Assembly: GCF_016595505.1 (NCBI RefSeq)
Contig: NZ_JAENIL010000009.1
Coordinates: 62,001 to 126,000, forward strand
DNA: 64,000 bases
Reading direction: 5' to 3'
Source: Pelagicoccus mobilis
Lineage (GTDB): Bacteria; Verrucomicrobiota; Verrucomicrobiia; Opitutales; Opitutaceae
Shown here: piece by piece, positions 52,323 through 60,818 of the stretch
Position numbering within the stretch: the stretch's first letter is position 1
Layout: every line of letters begins with the position of its first letter
The notes under the pieces: generated by a model
What the model was told of the DNA's origin: nothing
The model's database searches: none
The model's input: the letters and a program-made list of their open reading frames with translations, nothing else
Made by a program: the position numbers and the translations under genes

Positions 52323-53804
52323 TCAGGACTCCGGAGCAGCTTTGCTCGCGGCAAAAGCTTCCATGATTTCCAGGCGATAGCGCATGGCCTTCATGACCGG
52401 TGCGTATTCTGGAGAGTTCGCGAGGTTCTTGTGTTCGTGAAAATCGTTTTCCAGATCGTAAAGCTCTTCGCCGTCGATCCACTTAGAGTAGCGCCAACGT
52501 TGCGTACGCACTGCTTTTCCCAAATTCTTGCCACGAGCAACTACGGTGTAACTGACATCCTTCCCTGCCACGCTTGGGTCCTCGAGCATCGGAACGATGC
52601 TTTTGCCCTGCACGTGATCAGGAATCTCGATCGAGCAGAGATCAGCCAAGGTCGGATAGATATCGATCAACTCAACCAAACCTTCGGAAGAGGAACCGGC
52701 GGTCGTCATTCCGGGAGCTCGCACGATAAACGGAACGCGATCGCAAATGTCGAATAGCGATACCTTCCCCCAAAGGAAATGCTCACCTAGCTGGTATCCA
52801 TGATCCGAAGTGAACACTACGATCGTATTATCCGCTTGTCCGGTTTCTTCCAAGGCATCGAGCACCAGCCCGAGCTGAGCATCCAAGAAGGTGATACAAG
52901 CGTGGTACGACTGCATGTAGTCGCGACGGAGATCAGAATTCTCCTTGCCGAGCTCGAATCCAAATGCCTCAAAACGAGAGTCGCGGGCGGTGCGAGGGGC
53001 TTGGTCCCAGAAATCACTCGGCGGCAGTACATACTCCAAGCCTTCCTTCGGGTAGTGCTCGAAGTACTTATCCGGAGCAAGATAAGGGACGTGCGGTTTT
53101 TGGATACCCATCGCGATGAAGAACGGCTGATCTCCGTAGCTTTGCTCCTCCAACCAAGATACGACCTTGCGGGCATTCTTGCCATCCTTGTGCTGCTCAT
53201 CCGTTAGCCCGGACGGTCCATAACCGATGTTCTGGTCACGTGTCTGAGTGGCGATGTTAAAGTAAGTTTCCTTCCAGAGCTTCTTGTTCTTAGGAAGATC
53301 CACTGATCCATGCTCCTTTTCGAATGCTTCGCGAATCGGAGTCACCATTGGCATCTCATCGTTCTCGAAGCGAATGTGTTCGTCCCAGCGTTGCTCCTGG
53401 GCCTCCTCACGCGGGATATGGAAAATCTTACCTGTGGCGGCAGTCCAGTAACCCGCGTTACGAAAGAGCTGCGGCATGGAAATCGTCCCGGGACGCGTAT
53501 CATCGATATCCGCCCTGTTAGAGATGACACCAGTCGACTCCGGATAAAGACTGTGCAGGAAGGAGGCACGCGAAGGGCCACAAACCGGGTACTGGCAGTA
53601 CGCCCGAGTGAAGGTCATTCCCGTCCTGGCAAGTTTGTCCATCACTGGAGTGTGGGTGTTCTCGTAACCCGAGGGACCGACCTGCGTATTGAGGTCGTCA
53701 CAGACAATAAACAGGACGTTAGGACGCTCCTCCGCGCCTGCCTGAGAATTCAGACAAGACGCGAGAAAAGCAGCTGCGAGAGCGAAAGGGGTACGTTTAA
53801 GCAT
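52323..53804 (-). CDS. Exported sulfatase, iduronate-2-sulfatase-like (493 aa)
   Basis: Signal peptide MLKRTPFALAAAFLASCLNSQAG. The core has CDDLNTQVGPSGYE (DD at 36-37), CGPSR with C75, TRPGTISMPQLFRNAGYWTAATGKIFH, GIQKPHVPYLAPDKYFEHYP and FTSDHGYQLGEHFLWGKVSLFD. CDDLN, GKIFH and HGYQLGEHxxWGKxxLF are the hallmarks of the iduronate-2-sulfatase-like group (S1_7). The family acts on 2-O-sulfated uronates or related sugars, so a uronate- or fucose-2-sulfate target is possible (inference). It heads a four-gene unit with the pseudo-AKR, AKR and Tat-AKR, under an exact dyad at 53886. Confidence 0.95.
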   Translation of the reverse strand: MLKRTPFALAAAFLASCLNSQAGAEERPNVLFIVCDDLNTQVGPSGYENTHTPVMDKLARTGMTFTRAYCQYPVCGPSRASFLHSLYPESTGVISNRADIDDTRPGTISMPQLFRNAGYWTAATGKIFHIPREEAQEQRWDEHIRFENDEMPMVTPIREAFEKEHGSVDLPKNKKLWKETYFNIATQTRDQNIGYGPSGLTDEQHKDGKNARKVVSWLEEQSYGDQPFFIAMGIQKPHVPYLAPDKYFEHYPKEGLEYVLPPSDFWDQAPRTARDSRFEAFGFELGKENSDLRRDYMQSYHACITFLDAQLGLVLDALEETGQADNTIVVFTSDHGYQLGEHFLWGKVSLFDICDRVPFIVRAPGMTTAGSSSEGLVELIDIYPTLADLCSIEIPDHVQGKSIVPMLEDPSVAGKDVSYTVVARGKNLGKAVRTQRWRYSKWIDGEELYDLENDFHEHKNLANSPEYAPVMKAMRYRLEIMEAFAASKAAPES

Positions 53805-53885
53805 AAGTGGTTAGGCTTCGGGTCAGATACGACTCCATTTGACTAAAGATTTCACATCAGGACCAAGGAACCACCGCCACGAAAG

Positions 53886-53897
53886 TTAACCCGTAAA
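53886..53897. promoter_or_regulatory. TTWACNNGTWAA site upstream of the sulfatase/AKR operon
   Basis: TTAACCCGTAAA, followed by C, is an exact match to the recurrent dyad, 81 bp before the sulfatase start at 53804. Confidence 0.55.
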
Positions 53898-54036
53898 CAC
53901 TGCACAAGGCACCTTCAGGCAGCGATTCTGGCCTTCAGCTACCCAACAACACCAAACACAACTACCTCCTTACGAAAAAACGCTCCGAACGAAAACTCGA
54001 ACAGCAATGAGATAGGATGATGATCGGCATAGACGC

Positions 54037-54091
54037 CGAGCATGATGGCTTCGCCAGCATGATAACGGTTGCGAGTTTCTCATCATGCTCG
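54037..54091. repeat. Inverted repeat in a non-coding gap
   Basis: CGAGCATGATG (54037-54047) and CATCATGCTCG (54081-54091) are perfect 11-bp arms with a 33-base spacer. The gap 53805-54171 holds no gene that I can support. Confidence 0.6.
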
Positions 54092-54171
54092 CCCTCGGCG
54101 ATCATGCAGGCCTACGGCCGTATCATCATCAACAAAACAACATCGCCCCATACAGGACAACCACTCCGCAC

Positions 54172-54417
54172 CTATGACTTCTCAGACAGGATCTTAAGCA
54201 AGTCAGACTGATACCTCAGCACTCGCTTGATCTGCAGGGCCAAACCAAAAACGACAAAGCCTAAGGCCAACGGCGTTATATCTCCCCCTCCATCAAAATC
54301 CGTAAACATCCGAATTCCGAGAAAACCGAGGACCAACACGATGATCAGCACGACCACCCCAGAGAGGTTGTTTTGCTCTTTCTGTATCCGTTTTTTAAGT
54401 TCTTCGATTTCCTTCAT
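54172..54417 (-). CDS. Small two-helix membrane protein
   Basis: The ATG at 54417, preceded by GGAAGAAAG, gives 81 residues; a TTG 15 bp upstream is possible. A charged coiled-coil-like start (MKEIEELKKRIQKEQNN) is followed by two hydrophobic helices (VVVLIIVLVLGFLGI and ALGFVVFGLAL) with a short acidic-glycine loop between them, and a basic end. Probably an inner-membrane protein with a cytoplasmic coil. No family recognised. The sequence AGTTTAAACGAG, also seen upstream of the PQQ-propeller gene, lies just before its start (54438-54449). Confidence 0.65.
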   Translation of the reverse strand: MKEIEELKKRIQKEQNNLSGVVVLIIVLVLGFLGIRMFTDFDGGGDITPLALGFVVFGLALQIKRVLRYQSDLLKILSEKS

Positions 54418-54614
54418 GGCTCTTTCTTCCAACCTCTAGTTTAAACGAGTCGACTCGCACTCTTGCGCGACACCCTTTATCAGCAAGTAATACATGCACT
54501 GAATCATCCATCTTTAGAGATCGCGATTCCCAAAAGCGACGCACTTGGGCCAGTTCCATCTTCCCGAAAGACTAGAACCTGTTTGATGACCTGATACTCA
54601 GAGGTGAGCTTCCC

Positions 54615-56915
54615 CTACTTCTCAACGGCCGAAGTCATCTCTAATCTGAGCACGCCACCTGACACTAGATCACGATGCGGGATGAACATCTTATCGAGTT
54701 CTCCATCATTCCAGCTCGCTGACTCCACGAAAACGTTTTGGGAATCGTTGTTGTTAGCTAGAATCTCAATCGTGCCTCCCGAATAGTAACGTTCGTTTAA
54801 ATGGATCCGGATCGAATCGAAGATAGGACTCCCGATTTGATAAGCGGCCTCCGTGTCAGTCCCGCCATTGAGTTGAAACAGGCCGATCTTCATCAACACA
54901 GCGAGAGTGCCCATCAATCCCTGATCCTCGTCGCCATTGTATCCAGTTCCTGGATTGAGTCCACCATACACCCTATCGACAACCTGGCGACTCCAGAAAT
55001 GACTCAAGTCGGGACGCCCTAACTCAGCAAAAATAAAGGCAGTTTGGATCGAAGGCTGATTTCCGTAGTTGATCGGGACACGCCTCCATTCCGGATCTTT
55101 CTCCCTCGCATGGGATGTACCCGCAGTAAAGCCCAGCTTCTTCGCTTGCTCGAACTGTTGCCCAAGTCGCTCTATCGCGATCTCCTTTCCTCCCAGCAGC
55201 TCCGCCAAGCCTTCCGGGTCATGCGGAACAAACCATAAGTGCTGCGCTCCGTTCGACTCATTGAAGCCGTGCTCCCATTGGTATGGATCAAACGGCTCTC
55301 TCCATACGCCATCCACGCTCTTGGGACGCATCCAACCCGATTCACGATCAAAGGCGTTTCTATAATTCTTCGAACGCTCTAGAAGGGCTTCTGCATCAGA
55401 ATAGAATCCCAACTCCCTAGCGAGCTGAGCCAGGGTCCAATCTTGATAGGCATACTCGTGGGTCAAACTCGCTCCGTCTTGATGGAATCCAAAATCTCCT
55501 TCTGGGATCGGATATGGAACGTATCCATTTTCTAAATAGTAACTGAAGCCGCCCCCAAACTGGGTATCGTGCTCGTAACCGGCCTTCCCCATGATCCCAC
55601 CTGGGCTATGGTTCTTCAACATGGCTTCATAAGCGAGCTTAGCATCGAAGCCACGAATCCCCTTCATCCACGCGCTTACGACAAAGGGAGTCGCCGACGC
55701 CCCCGTCATCACATAAGTGTAATTGCCGCCAGACGGCCCCCTCGGCATCAATCCCCCGTCCTTGTAATAAAGCAAAAGCGAGTTCACGAATTCCTCGGTT
55801 ATCTCTGGGTAGACCAGATGCCAAAGCGTATTCAAAGTCCACTGCGCCCCCCAAAATGAATCGGAGTTGTAATGCCCGAACAATGGAGTCCCATCATTGC
55901 CCAAGGGGATCTTGCCGATCCGAAACGAATCCCCAGTATTGTCAGGGTAAGAACCATCAATATCGCTAATCAAGCGGCGCCCTTGCAACGCATGCCACAA
56001 ATCGGTGTAGAACCGACGCCGTTGCTCAAGCGTGTTCCCTTCCACTTCAATTCGCCCGAGCAAGCGATTCCATTCATCCCGAGATTCGCTGACAAGCTGA
56101 TCGAAATCCCAATGATCTACCTCAGCTTCGAGGTTACGCCTAGCCCCTTCTTCCGACGTATAGGATAGCCCCACCTTCATCTGTGCGGACTCAAGGTCCT
56201 TATCCGCAAACAAGAACAGCGCCTTCTCAACGTATCCATCCGGACTGCGAACGATGGTTGCTTCGGATACATCGGAGTCAAAAGCTACATGGAAAAAGAC
56301 CGTAGCCGGCTTGGGACGACGAATCGTCGGCGCATTCACAACACTCCCCCTCAACGTTCGGGGACCGATCTGCTCGATTTTCCCCTCAATCATCTCGGAC
56401 GGTCCTAACTTGCCCATCAAGTCAAACAGCACGCCTGGCCGGTTTCCACTTCCAAAACGGTACCGATGAAAACCAGCCCGCTTTGAGCTAGTAAGTTCCA
56501 CATCGATCCCGTAGCGGTCGAGTGATAGGAAATGATAGCCCGGCTTCACGATCTCGGTCTCGTGACTGAAGTTCGATGAATGGTTCTCCAGAATCGGTCC
56601 CAAATCATCTTGCCCCGAGATCGGCATAACCGATAACCCCGACAATTGCCAAGCATGCACGTGGCTGAACCCCTTCACATTCTCTACCTTGTAGCGATAA
56701 CCGCTCCCCCATGCCCCATCGACTTCCGTGTCCGGACTCAAGTTCACCAATCCAAACGGGCGACACGCTGATGAGAAGTAGAACCAACGAGAATGATTCG
56801 TATCCAAATGTGGATATACGAGGTCCACAGGTTCGACCCGTTCAGTCCCACCACAAAGGTTGCTAGCGAAAAGCGCAAACGCGGCACACTTAACCGTAAT
56901 CAAAATTCTCTTCAT
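54615..56915 (-). CDS. Exported GH92 glycosidase (alpha-mannosidase family)
   Basis: A 766-residue protein with a signal peptide (MKRILITVKCAAFALFASNLCGG). It follows GH92 throughout: an N-terminal beta-sandwich with WFYFSSACRPFGLVNLSPDTEVDGAWGSGYRY and GFSHVHAWQLSG, a catalytic (alpha/alpha)6 domain with RRRFYTDLWHALQGRR, FWGAQWTLNTLWHLVYPE, PYQWEHGFNESNGAQHLWFVPHDPEGL (Glu in FNES at the general-acid position) and GYNGDEDQGLMGTLAVLMKIGLF with the acidic base cluster. GH92 enzymes are calcium-dependent exo-alpha-mannosidases. This supports a mannose-containing substrate, although some relatives lack measured activity. Length is normal. It lies 207 bp after the DUF1080 gene. Confidence 0.93.
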   Translation of the reverse strand: MKRILITVKCAAFALFASNLCGGTERVEPVDLVYPHLDTNHSRWFYFSSACRPFGLVNLSPDTEVDGAWGSGYRYKVENVKGFSHVHAWQLSGLSVMPISGQDDLGPILENHSSNFSHETEIVKPGYHFLSLDRYGIDVELTSSKRAGFHRYRFGSGNRPGVLFDLMGKLGPSEMIEGKIEQIGPRTLRGSVVNAPTIRRPKPATVFFHVAFDSDVSEATIVRSPDGYVEKALFLFADKDLESAQMKVGLSYTSEEGARRNLEAEVDHWDFDQLVSESRDEWNRLLGRIEVEGNTLEQRRRFYTDLWHALQGRRLISDIDGSYPDNTGDSFRIGKIPLGNDGTPLFGHYNSDSFWGAQWTLNTLWHLVYPEITEEFVNSLLLYYKDGGLMPRGPSGGNYTYVMTGASATPFVVSAWMKGIRGFDAKLAYEAMLKNHSPGGIMGKAGYEHDTQFGGGFSYYLENGYVPYPIPEGDFGFHQDGASLTHEYAYQDWTLAQLARELGFYSDAEALLERSKNYRNAFDRESGWMRPKSVDGVWREPFDPYQWEHGFNESNGAQHLWFVPHDPEGLAELLGGKEIAIERLGQQFEQAKKLGFTAGTSHAREKDPEWRRVPINYGNQPSIQTAFIFAELGRPDLSHFWSRQVVDRVYGGLNPGTGYNGDEDQGLMGTLAVLMKIGLFQLNGGTDTEAAYQIGSPIFDSIRIHLNERYYSGGTIEILANNNDSQNVFVESASWNDGELDKMFIPHRDLVSGGVLRLEMTSAVEK

Positions 56916-57122
56916 TTTATAATCACTTTCAGATTCAGTCGCGTAGCTCCCCTTTCCGAGAAAGTGTTCCTACGTTCATTGTAGGCTTCTCAGGCTAGGA
57001 CTCCGCCAAAAAGAACTTGCTTACGGAAAAAGCACGAGGGCATTGGGTAAAACTCGATTTTTACCCTGTCGCCCCCTCTGGTTCCTCTTCTTCCCTTTCC
57101 GCTACTGTGCGGAAAGACCGGC

Positions 57123-57779
57123 CTAGAGTTCTCTAATTCTGATGTTTTTCCAGGCGACCTGGAAAGGGCCAGTTCCCTTTTTGATGCCGTGAATCTGCAA
57201 GCCGATGAAGCCACTGGGGTTTGTCTCATGACGATCAGCAGGAACCGTCGTCGTGATGATTTCGTTACCGTTGATCCAGGTGGTGATTTGGTCCCCTTTG
57301 GCGACGACGCGAAAATGATTCCACTCACCATCTTTGAAAAAGGTGTGTGCTTTTTTGCTCTCTTGTGGCGTCAACCAGGTTTTCCAGCCCTGCCCATAGA
57401 TGTTTCCCGAACCATTCCTTACGAAATTTCGGCCAGTGACCTCAACCTGAGGGCCGTAAACGGCCCCGTATTTCTCGCCTTTCTTGGGTTCGAGAGTTTT
57501 CGAACGGATCTGAACGCCAGAATTGAGCTCGTTGTCGACGAGTTTCGTTTCAAATTCGAGTTCGAAGTCACCGTAGTCTTTGTTTGAACACAGGAACGTT
57601 GAACCCAAACCGCTCCGTGCCGTGCCAATAATGACACCCTCTTCAACGCGGAAAGACCCTTCTTTCGTTTTCTCGGTCCACCCCTCGAGAGTGTGACCAT
57701 TGAACAGATCTACCCACTGATTTCCTTTGGCAGCCAAGCTGGCGATTAGACTGAGGCTAAGTACAAATAATAGTTTCAT
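57123..57779 (-). CDS. Exported DUF1080 (3-keto-disaccharide hydrolase-like) protein
   Basis: A 218-residue protein with signal peptide MKLLFVLSLSLIASLAAKG and one DUF1080 jelly-roll domain: WVDLFNGHTLEGWTEKT, FRVEEGVIIGTA, DFELEFETKLVDNELNSGVQIRS, GPQVEVTG, GEWNHFRVVAKGDQITTWINGNEI, SGFIGLQIHGI and GPFQVAWKNIRIREL. It differs from the lipoprotein copy at 31397 in lacking a lipobox. It follows the sulfatase gene 57814 by 34 bp, repeating the sulfatase-then-DUF1080 order of the 28-32 kb operon. A role in hydrolysing 3-keto sugars made by the exported Gfo/Idh/MocA proteins is inference. Confidence 0.92.
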   Translation of the reverse strand: MKLLFVLSLSLIASLAAKGNQWVDLFNGHTLEGWTEKTKEGSFRVEEGVIIGTARSGLGSTFLCSNKDYGDFELEFETKLVDNELNSGVQIRSKTLEPKKGEKYGAVYGPQVEVTGRNFVRNGSGNIYGQGWKTWLTPQESKKAHTFFKDGEWNHFRVVAKGDQITTWINGNEIITTTVPADRHETNPSGFIGLQIHGIKKGTGPFQVAWKNIRIREL

Positions 57780-57813
57780 GTTGAGACGCTTTGAATGTAT
57801 TCGAAATGTTTAG

Positions 57814-59286
57814 TTACGATCGCTTTTCCCTTTTCTCCCTTGTCCGTTTCTTTTCCTTCCGACCGGATCGCTTTTTCCCCTCCTCCTCCGGGCTCATCTC
57901 AAGCCTATCTAGTTTGAAGGTTTTATCTGGAAGACCAGAGGCATCGCCGACCGGTCTGGTTGTCGCCTCGAATTCGACCATAAACGCCTCCATCTCTTTC
58001 CTTAAGGATTCCGCAATCTCAGGGTACTGACTGGATACATCCGTCGTTTCTCCGACATCCTCGTTTAAATTGAATAGAGAGCCTGCATTGGCCGGCTTGA
58101 ATTCCCCCCAAACCTCCGGACTTTTCCGGTTATAGGGAAACTGCGTCTTCATGTAGTACTTCCAACCATTGCGGGTAATGGTCGATCCCGGAACGATCTG
58201 AACATCCCGAAGATGCTCGCTCATCGTATCGCCTAAAAGCTGCGGAAGCACATTTACCCCATCAATTATACGGTCATTCGGCACGCCAACTCCCGCAATT
58301 CCACAGAAGGTGGGAAGCATATCAATGATGCCGATCATCGCATCGCTCTCCGCGCCCGGCTTCACCTTCCCAGGCCAGCGAACAATAAACGGTACGCGAA
58401 CTCCGCCTTCAAAGTCCGTCCATTTTCCGTCACGCAAGGGACCGGTCAAACCGACATCAAACCTGCTTTGACGCTGAACAGGAGGTCCATTGTCCGAGGT
58501 AAAAACAACGATCGTATCCTCCTCCAGCCCGAGCTCCTTCAAGGCATTCATCAGATGATTAAACTGCCAGTCGATCTCGTGAACCACATCTCCATAGTCG
58601 CCACGCTCGGAGCTTCCTTTAAATTCCTCGGAGGGAACATAGGGAGAGTGCGGTAAAGGGTCTGAGTAATATAGGAAGAACGGCTCGTCCCTATGGGTCT
58701 TCATGAAGTCGACTGCCGCCTTAACCATACCCGGGGCCTGCCCTGCCGTCTTCTTCGTATTTGCTGCCAACTGTTTTCTATTTTCAACGAGGGATACATC
58801 TTCGGTACCTTCCGTCACTTTGAGAAAACCATAGAAATAATCAAAACCGTGATTCAATGGGTGAAAGGGCTCCCACTCGCCAAGATGCCATTTCCCCACG
58901 AGAGCCGTTTTGTAACCGGCTGTTTGCAACAACTCCGGGAAAGTGATTTCCGACGGATTGAGCCCAATAGGCCCCTGCCTGTGCTTATACACGATTTGAT
59001 TAAGGCCGATTCGGTGCGCGTAAGTACCGGTCATAAACGCCGCCCTGCTGGGGGTGCAGCGCTGGTGGACGTAGAAGCTGGTAAACTTCGTCCCTTCCTT
59101 AGCCAACTGATCTATCGCCGGCGTGTACTGTCCTTCAGCTCCGTAGCAGCCCACATCCCCATAGCCGAGGTCATCGGTAAGATAGAACAGGACATTTGGC
59201 TTTCTCTGAGCATGCAAACTCTGCATGCCCGTTAAGAATGCAAGGCACGCAAACAATAAAATCACGCTTCGTATTTTTTTATTCAT
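57814..59286 (-). CDS. Exported type I sulfatase with basic C-terminal tail (490 aa)
   Basis: Signal peptide MNKKIRSVILLFACLAFLTG. Core motifs: LTDDLGYGDVGCYGAEG (DD at 38-39), CTPSR with C77 followed by AAFMTGTYAHRIG, VGKWHLGEWEPFHPLNHGFDYFYG and FTSDNGPPVQRQSRFDVGLTGPLRDGKWTDFEGGVRVPFIV. The last 28 residues are highly charged (GKKRSGRKEKKRTREKREKRS), outside the sulfatase fold. The tail may bind the anionic polysaccharide or cell surface (inference). It lies between the DUF1080 gene and the Tat-dependent oxidoreductase. Confidence 0.95.
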   Translation of the reverse strand: MNKKIRSVILLFACLAFLTGMQSLHAQRKPNVLFYLTDDLGYGDVGCYGAEGQYTPAIDQLAKEGTKFTSFYVHQRCTPSRAAFMTGTYAHRIGLNQIVYKHRQGPIGLNPSEITFPELLQTAGYKTALVGKWHLGEWEPFHPLNHGFDYFYGFLKVTEGTEDVSLVENRKQLAANTKKTAGQAPGMVKAAVDFMKTHRDEPFFLYYSDPLPHSPYVPSEEFKGSSERGDYGDVVHEIDWQFNHLMNALKELGLEEDTIVVFTSDNGPPVQRQSRFDVGLTGPLRDGKWTDFEGGVRVPFIVRWPGKVKPGAESDAMIGIIDMLPTFCGIAGVGVPNDRIIDGVNVLPQLLGDTMSEHLRDVQIVPGSTITRNGWKYYMKTQFPYNRKSPEVWGEFKPANAGSLFNLNEDVGETTDVSSQYPEIAESLRKEMEAFMVEFEATTRPVGDASGLPDKTFKLDRLEMSPEEEGKKRSGRKEKKRTREKREKRS

Positions 59287-59309
59287 TACACAATGGCGCT
59301 TTCAAACTT

Positions 59310-59340
59310 CGGTATCACTTCGCTCAATGAAGTGATACCG
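59310..59340. repeat. Perfect 12-bp stem-loop
   Basis: CGGTATCACTTC (59310-59321) and GAAGTGATACCG (59329-59340) form a perfect stem with a 7-base loop, 24 bp upstream of the sulfatase start at 59286. Confidence 0.8.
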
Positions 59341-59364
59341 TCCGCCAAGATGTTTGATCTCTTA

Positions 59365-59430
59365 GGTAGCGGCCGTTGTCCCAACGGCCATCGTCTTGAA
59401 GGGTGACCATTGGGGACAACGGGCTCTACC
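59365..59430. repeat. Long imperfect inverted repeat
   Basis: An arm at 59365-59384 (GGTAGCGGCCGTTGTCCCAA) pairs with 59410-59430 with two mismatches and one extra base around a 25-base loop. It lies 45 bp after the stop of the 59476 gene and may terminate it. Confidence 0.65.
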
Positions 59431-59475
59431 TTATTTGCTCAAACCTTTTTGCAAAATGGAGACATCGTAGCTTCG

Positions 59476-60768
59476 TTACACAGTCGGCAACTCGTAGCCT
59501 TTTCGACGCGGGCGGTCCTGCATTGCCTGAGCTTCCGCGTCACCTATGATTTGTTCTGCTTTTGGATCCCACTTTATTGCTCGGCCCGTGCGTTCTGCGA
59601 TGGCGCCAAGTTGGCAAATCGTACCAGAGCGATGCCCTACGGATGCCGGGCATATGGTTGGCTTACGGGACTTCACGCTTTCTAAGAAGTTCGCCCGATG
59701 GTTCGTTGACTCATAAACCTGAATGTCATTAGGGCCAAAACGGGTTCGTCTAAGATCAACAGGCAAGGTCTCAATCTGACCACGGCTAACATGCACTTCG
59801 CCCTTTGTTCCAATGAAACGAATCATGTGGTCGTAGTCGGGCTTCTTGTCACGCCATACTGTGATACCATCTGCGTAACGATAATGGTGGTATTCCGAGC
59901 CATTATACCCCTTGGGGATAAACTCAACTGGACCGGTGTGGTCGCGATCCAGTGCCCACTGCACAATGTCGAAGTGGTGAGCGCCCCAGTCGCCAAACTT
60001 GCGATTTCCATAGTCCCAGTAGCAGCGCCAACCATTGCCAAACTTACCCCAAACACGGTGCTCCGTGTATTCATAGAATGGAGTTGGGCCTAGCCAGCGA
60101 TCATAGTCGAAGCCTTCCGGAACAGGGACGACAGGTTCGTTTTCTGGAGGCTGAGGGAAATTTCGCAATCGGCAGTAGACCTCTTTCACATCACCAATCA
60201 AGCCATTGCGGACAAGATTGGCAGCGATGCGGAAGTGTGCGGTGGAGCGTTGTTGTGAGCCAACTTGAAGGATGCGACCGTACTTTTGTTCGGCTGCCAG
60301 TACTGCTTTACCTTCTTCGATGGTCAGCGTCATAGGCTTTTCAACATAGACGTCCTTGCCGGCCTTCATCGCCTCGATCGCGAGCGCTGCGTGCCAATGG
60401 TCGGGTGTTGAGATACAGACGACGTCGACATCAGGGTTCTGTATAATCTCCTCGGAGTAAGCGGTTGCGTGAACAGATGTTGCCCCTCTGCTAGCTAGCT
60501 TTTCGAGCGCATCGTCGAGGCTGCTCCGGCGAACATCACACGCGGCGACTGCTTGAACATCTCTCATGCCGGGAAAGGAGATTAAATGCCCCTTTGCTAT
60601 AAGTCCTGTCCCAATAAAGCCGATACCGATGCGTGAGTTGGCGGACGCTTTTTTTGAGTTTCCAAGTGTTTCGGCTTTAAGAATAGTGGGAGCTCCTAGC
60701 AGAAAGCCTGCTGCTGCAGCTGATTGCTTCAAGAAGCGACGGCGTGATTCAGATTTTATGTTCTTCAT
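59476..60768 (-). CDS. Tat-exported Gfo/Idh/MocA family oxidoreductase
   Basis: Begins [27 protein letters not shown], a textbook twin-arginine signal. The Rossmann domain has [33 protein letters not shown] and [16 protein letters not shown] (EKP motif). The second domain contains [27 protein letters not shown] with the paired His of the exported subfamily and a [19 protein letters not shown] strand. The 430-residue length is normal. Exported members are candidate NAD-dependent glycoside-modifying enzymes. It sits between two sulfatases, so it may act on the same glycan. Confidence 0.95.
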   Translation of the reverse strand: MKNIKSESRRRFLKQSAAAAGFLLGAPTILKAETLGNSKKASANSRIGIGFIGTGLIAKGHLISFPGMRDVQAVAACDVRRSSLDDALEKLASRGATSVHATAYSEEIIQNPDVDVVCISTPDHWHAALAIEAMKAGKDVYVEKPMTLTIEEGKAVLAAEQKYGRILQVGSQQRSTAHFRIAANLVRNGLIGDVKEVYCRLRNFPQPPENEPVVPVPEGFDYDRWLGPTPFYEYTEHRVWGKFGNGWRCYWDYGNRKFGDWGAHHFDIVQWALDRDHTGPVEFIPKGYNGSEYHHYRYADGITVWRDKKPDYDHMIRFIGTKGEVHVSRGQIETLPVDLRRTRFGPNDIQVYESTNHRANFLESVKSRKPTICPASVGHRSGTICQLGAIAERTGRAIKWDPKAEQIIGDAEAQAMQDRPRRKGYELPTV

Positions 60769-60818
60769 ATCTTAAGTATTATAATAATTGGAAGGAACCA
60801 GCATGGCCCTCGAAGTAA

